Origin: Crocinitomicaceae bacterium | GTDB lineage: Bacteria; Bacteroidota; Bacteroidia; Flavobacteriales_D; Crocinitomicaceae | Direction of reading: 5' to 3' | DNA length: 8,880 bases | NCBI GenBank assembly: GCA_011522905.1 | Contig: WTIB01000312.1 | Coordinates: 1-8,880 of the forward strand | Part shown: positions 6,343-8,880 of the stretch, piece by piece | How positions within the stretch are numbered: the first letter of the stretch is position 1 | How the letters are laid out: each line of letters begins with the position of its first letter | Made by a program: the position numbers and the translations under genes | Notes under the pieces: generated by a model | The model's database searches: none | What the model saw: only the letters and a program-made list of their open reading frames with translations | What the model was told of the DNA's origin: nothing

Positions 6343-6393
6343 AGAATAAAAAATTTAAATAGCTGATAATAAGATATATTATTGGTGTAATAA

Positions 6394-8844
6394 TTACAAG
6401 TTTGCATTGATTCCCAACTGAATAATTCTTGGTAGGCCCGGTCTTAAGCCTGCTGGCCTTAAGGCAACAACATAGGCCTTATTCGTAAGATTTTGAATAT
6501 TTAGGTTGATTGAAATATTTTGGTTGAGGTGAAATTTGGCGACACAATCAATAATAAGGAATGCTGGAATGTGTTCGACGGAATTAATATCCTCATTTCC
6601 AGCTTGAGCTCTCATCGTTGAATTGTATTTTGAATTTATATGGAATTCAACATTTTTATAATGTGCACTTAAGCGAGAAGACAGCTGATGTTGAGCCAAA
6701 TATGGAAATTCGAAGCCGGTGTAAACATCACCCCAGCTTTCAAAATTACTTTCAAAATCTGATAAAAATTCAGCATTTGTGTATGTGTAGGACAGTGTTA
6801 TTGGTAACCTTAATTTACATTTTAAGCCGATTGCTTTCAATGCATCAATGGAGGCAAAGAATTCTGCGCCTAATGTTCGAGCAGCGCCTCCATTATAAAA
6901 GCTTCCGGAACCATTTCCACCAGTAGCTGCCAAATCATTACCTAATAAGTTTTGATAATCTGTGTAAAAAAGAACGGTTTGTAAATTGACGTGCTTACCA
7001 AAAAATTTTGTTCCTGCTTCATAGTTGATACTTTCTTCAGGAAGAGATCCTTCAGTTGTTCCAGGAGGAGCAAATCCTTTATGAATACCACCATAAATTG
7101 CGGTTTTTGAACTAAATGAATAATTGAATCCAACTCCCGGAACAAAGACGTCGATTGAATTTGACTTAAGACTTATATCCGTTCCTATTCTTTCAGGATC
7201 GTATTTTCCATAATCTATTTCTTTTAAGTCTATTTTTTCGTAGCGAATACCAGGGGTGATATCTAGCCCTTTGTACTTCAAATTATATTGCAGATGAGTA
7301 GCCAAAGCATAGGCTGATCTCACTCTGTTACTTTCTGTTCCCAATTCACCATGTGCTGTTTGAAACATAATGCCGTCATTCATTGAGAATTGATCTTGAT
7401 TTTGAAAACGATCCATTCCATCCTGATGATATCGAATACCAAACTGCAAATCATGGATTAACTCACCAGTGGTATAGTCAATATTTAAGGTACTTTGAAC
7501 TCCTTGAGCATAATAGGTCCTGTTGTTGCCTTTAACATAAAATGATTCTTCTCCTACCGAAGTATTGCCCGTGATTAATTCATAATGTCGTTGGTAACTG
7601 AGAGGATCCGACAGAATACTGCTTATGCCCACTTTATTGCCCAAACTGTCCTTAACAGAGCTTAGTTTATACCAATTTCGCTGAAAATTATTTCTGTAAA
7701 ATGAGGTGGATAGATTAATTCCCTTTTTTGGTTGAATTTGATAGGTAAATGAAAGTTGATTTTGTACCGAAGTCATTACATCCATTTGAGAACCTGAGTA
7801 TCTCCTGTATGGAGTTAAATTGAAGTCAGCCTCAGTCAGCCCAACGTATGTCTCATTTGATGTTTCTTGACAATATCCCAGTTTAATGGACAGTGATTGT
7901 TTGATCCGAGCATCTTTGTCCGAAGTAAACCTCAGCTTAGTTATAAAATCATTTTTGTTAAAGCCTGTGTTTCCTCCATTATCTAATACTTTAAATCCAT
8001 TTGAGCCATAATTAAAAGACTCAACAAGATAACCGAAATTCCCATGTGTATTTCCAATGTAGCCATGTATATTTCTTCCCCAAAAGCTTCCACCGTTAAT
8101 ATTTAGCTTCCCCGTAAGTTTTTGAGGAATCGGTGTAGAAATCAAGTTTAAAGCACCACCAGTTGTAAATGGACCATACTTTATTTGACTACTGCCTTTA
8201 AGGACTTCGACAGCGTACATTCTTCCGGTTGTTGGAAAATAATAAGCAGATGGGGCGCAGTACGGTGCTGGAGCCATCAAAATCCCATCTTCCATAAGGG
8301 TGATTTTACTTGATCTAGAAACACCTGATCCTCTTAATCCAATATTGGGCCGTAAACCGTAACCATCCTCTTCTTGAATGTTCACGCCTGGAATTGACTT
8401 TAAAACACTATGAATGTCCGTGTAATTGAATTTTTGAATTTCTAGGGGTGATATGAAATAAGCAGAACCAGGTAATTTTCTTATCCCTAATTCTCCACCA
8501 GTCATTGACTCTGAGCCCACAAGAACTTCTGGAAGTTCATTTATATTTTCCTTTAACTTGTAGAGAAGATTGTAAATATTTTCGTTTTTAATTTCAATAG
8601 TATCCTTGATATGGGTATAACCAGGAGCGTGTATATTTAAATAATAGACGCCAGCATCTAGTTTACCAATATTGAAATACCCATTATCATTAGGGTAAAG
8701 GATTTGATTCGTATTAGTTACAACAATTTGACTCTTGACCGTACTATTCGTGATCAAAACATGCCCAGACATGCTGTATTTTTTTGTTTGTGAAAATGAT
8801 ATTGAAAAAAGACAAATAAATAGGAACAGGGTAATCTTCTTCAT
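6394..8844 (-). CDS. TonB-dependent outer-membrane receptor, FecA-like
   Basis: An 816-residue outer-membrane transporter expected to import a substrate, probably a metal chelate, powered by TonB-ExbBD. The signal peptide is residues 1-18 (SFS|QT). A carboxypeptidase-regulatory-like beta domain (about 22-100, with NGYFNIGKLDAGVYYLNI) precedes a plausible TonB-box region ELPEVLVG (103-110). The plug (about 120-238) contains VLKSIPGVNIQEEDGYGLRP, IGLRGSG, SSKITLMEDGILMAPAPY and EVLKGSSQIKYGP...GGALNLI, a pattern of the ferric-citrate receptor FecA group (COG4772). The barrel runs to the end, with NLTNKAYV and RPGLPRIIQLGINANL closing it. Unlike E. coli FecA there is no N-terminal STN signalling domain, and no fecI/fecR-like regulator is seen nearby. 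Substrate assignment is therefore tentative. The start is the ATG at 8844. The last residue is Leu rather than the more usual aromatic. Confidence 0.92.
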   Translation of the reverse strand: MKKITLFLFICLFSISFSQTKKYSMSGHVLITNSTVKSQIVVTNTNQILYPNDNGYFNIGKLDAGVYYLNIHAPGYTHIKDTIEIKNENIYNLLYKLKENINELPEVLVGSESMTGGELGIRKLPGSAYFISPLEIQKFNYTDIHSVLKSIPGVNIQEEDGYGLRPNIGLRGSGVSRSSKITLMEDGILMAPAPYCAPSAYYFPTTGRMYAVEVLKGSSQIKYGPFTTGGALNLISTPIPQKLTGKLNINGGSFWGRNIHGYIGNTHGNFGYLVESFNYGSNGFKVLDNGGNTGFNKNDFITKLRFTSDKDARIKQSLSIKLGYCQETSNETYVGLTEADFNLTPYRRYSGSQMDVMTSVQNQLSFTYQIQPKKGINLSTSFYRNNFQRNWYKLSSVKDSLGNKVGISSILSDPLSYQRHYELITGNTSVGEESFYVKGNNRTYYAQGVQSTLNIDYTTGELIHDLQFGIRYHQDGMDRFQNQDQFSMNDGIMFQTAHGELGTESNRVRSAYALATHLQYNLKYKGLDITPGIRYEKIDLKEIDYGKYDPERIGTDISLKSNSIDVFVPGVGFNYSFSSKTAIYGGIHKGFAPPGTTEGSLPEESINYEAGTKFFGKHVNLQTVLFYTDYQNLLGNDLAATGGNGSGSFYNGGAARTLGAEFFASIDALKAIGLKCKLRLPITLSYTYTNAEFLSDFESNFESWGDVYTGFEFPYLAQHQLSSRLSAHYKNVEFHINSKYNSTMRAQAGNEDINSVEHIPAFLIIDCVAKFHLNQNISINLNIQNLTNKAYVVALRPAGLRPGLPRIIQLGINANL

Positions 8845-8858
8845 GTTTTATTTTTTTA

Positions 8859-8866
8859 CAAAATTG
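8859..8866 (-). promoter_or_regulatory. Possible -7 box for the TonB-dependent receptor gene
   Basis: On the minus strand CAATTTTG (8866-8859) matches TAnnTTTG at seven of eight positions and lies 14 bases upstream of the ATG at 8844, giving a short leader like that proposed for sucD. The matching -33 TTG would fall outside the window, so the promoter cannot be confirmed. Nothing else recognisable is seen in the last 36 bases. Confidence 0.2.
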
Positions 8867-8880
8867 AGGAACATGCACAG

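Noticed and set aside
6366..6382. AT-only inverted repeat (ATAATA/TATTAT) after the TonB-receptor stop, considered as terminator
   Set aside because: The stem is six A-T pairs with no G-C and no adjacent T-run. It is too weak to call in such AT-rich sequence.
1..8880. CRISPR arrays, tRNA or rRNA genes, phage or defence genes
   Set aside because: No regularly spaced repeats, no cloverleaf-like segments and no recognisable phage, toxin-antitoxin or defence motifs in the encoded proteins.

Overview
The window reads as chromosomal DNA from a Bacteroidota bacterium, most likely of the Flavobacteriia type. It is AT-rich. It encodes a Bacteroidota-style putative porin and a TonB-dependent receptor whose N-terminus carries a carboxypeptidase-regulatory-like domain. 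A match to the Bacteroidota promoter pattern (TTG-N19-TAnnTTTG) lies in front of sucD, and classical Shine-Dalgarno sequences are not evident. The taxonomic statement is inference from these traits; no rRNA or other marker gene is present.

Layout. An intrinsic terminator (13-38) closes an unseen upstream gene. A plus-strand outer-membrane porin-like gene follows (56-1837). Everything else is on the minus strand. Read in the direction of transcription (from high to low coordinates) these are: a FecA-like TonB-dependent receptor (8844-6394); an RRM RNA-binding protein with a segmented charged tail (6293-5730); a CCA-adding-type tRNA nucleotidyltransferase with an HD domain (5682-4255); a PRiA4_ORF3-like protein with a long acidic tail (4239-3703); an exported TraB/GumN-family protein (3686-2829); and sucD, the succinyl-CoA ligase alpha subunit (2706-1834). 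The porin gene and sucD converge and share the palindromic TTAA that holds both stop codons.

How the genes fit together. Genes rrm, cca, PRiA4_ORF3-like and TraB are co-directional with gaps of 47, 15 and 16 nt, so at least the last three are probably one transcription unit. sucD follows a gap of 122 nt and has its own good promoter match, so it is probably transcribed independently into central metabolism (TCA cycle). The two outer-membrane genes at the ends (porin and TonB receptor) deal with solute and metal-chelate uptake and are not obviously linked to the RNA-processing genes between them.

I see no mobile element, CRISPR array, tRNA or rRNA gene, and no intergenic stretch longer than about 122 bases. 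Most of the window is ordinary housekeeping and envelope content. The part that merits a second look is the RNA-related cluster (RRM protein, CCA enzyme, PRiA4_ORF3-like acidic-tail protein, TraB protein). I do not claim it is a new system.
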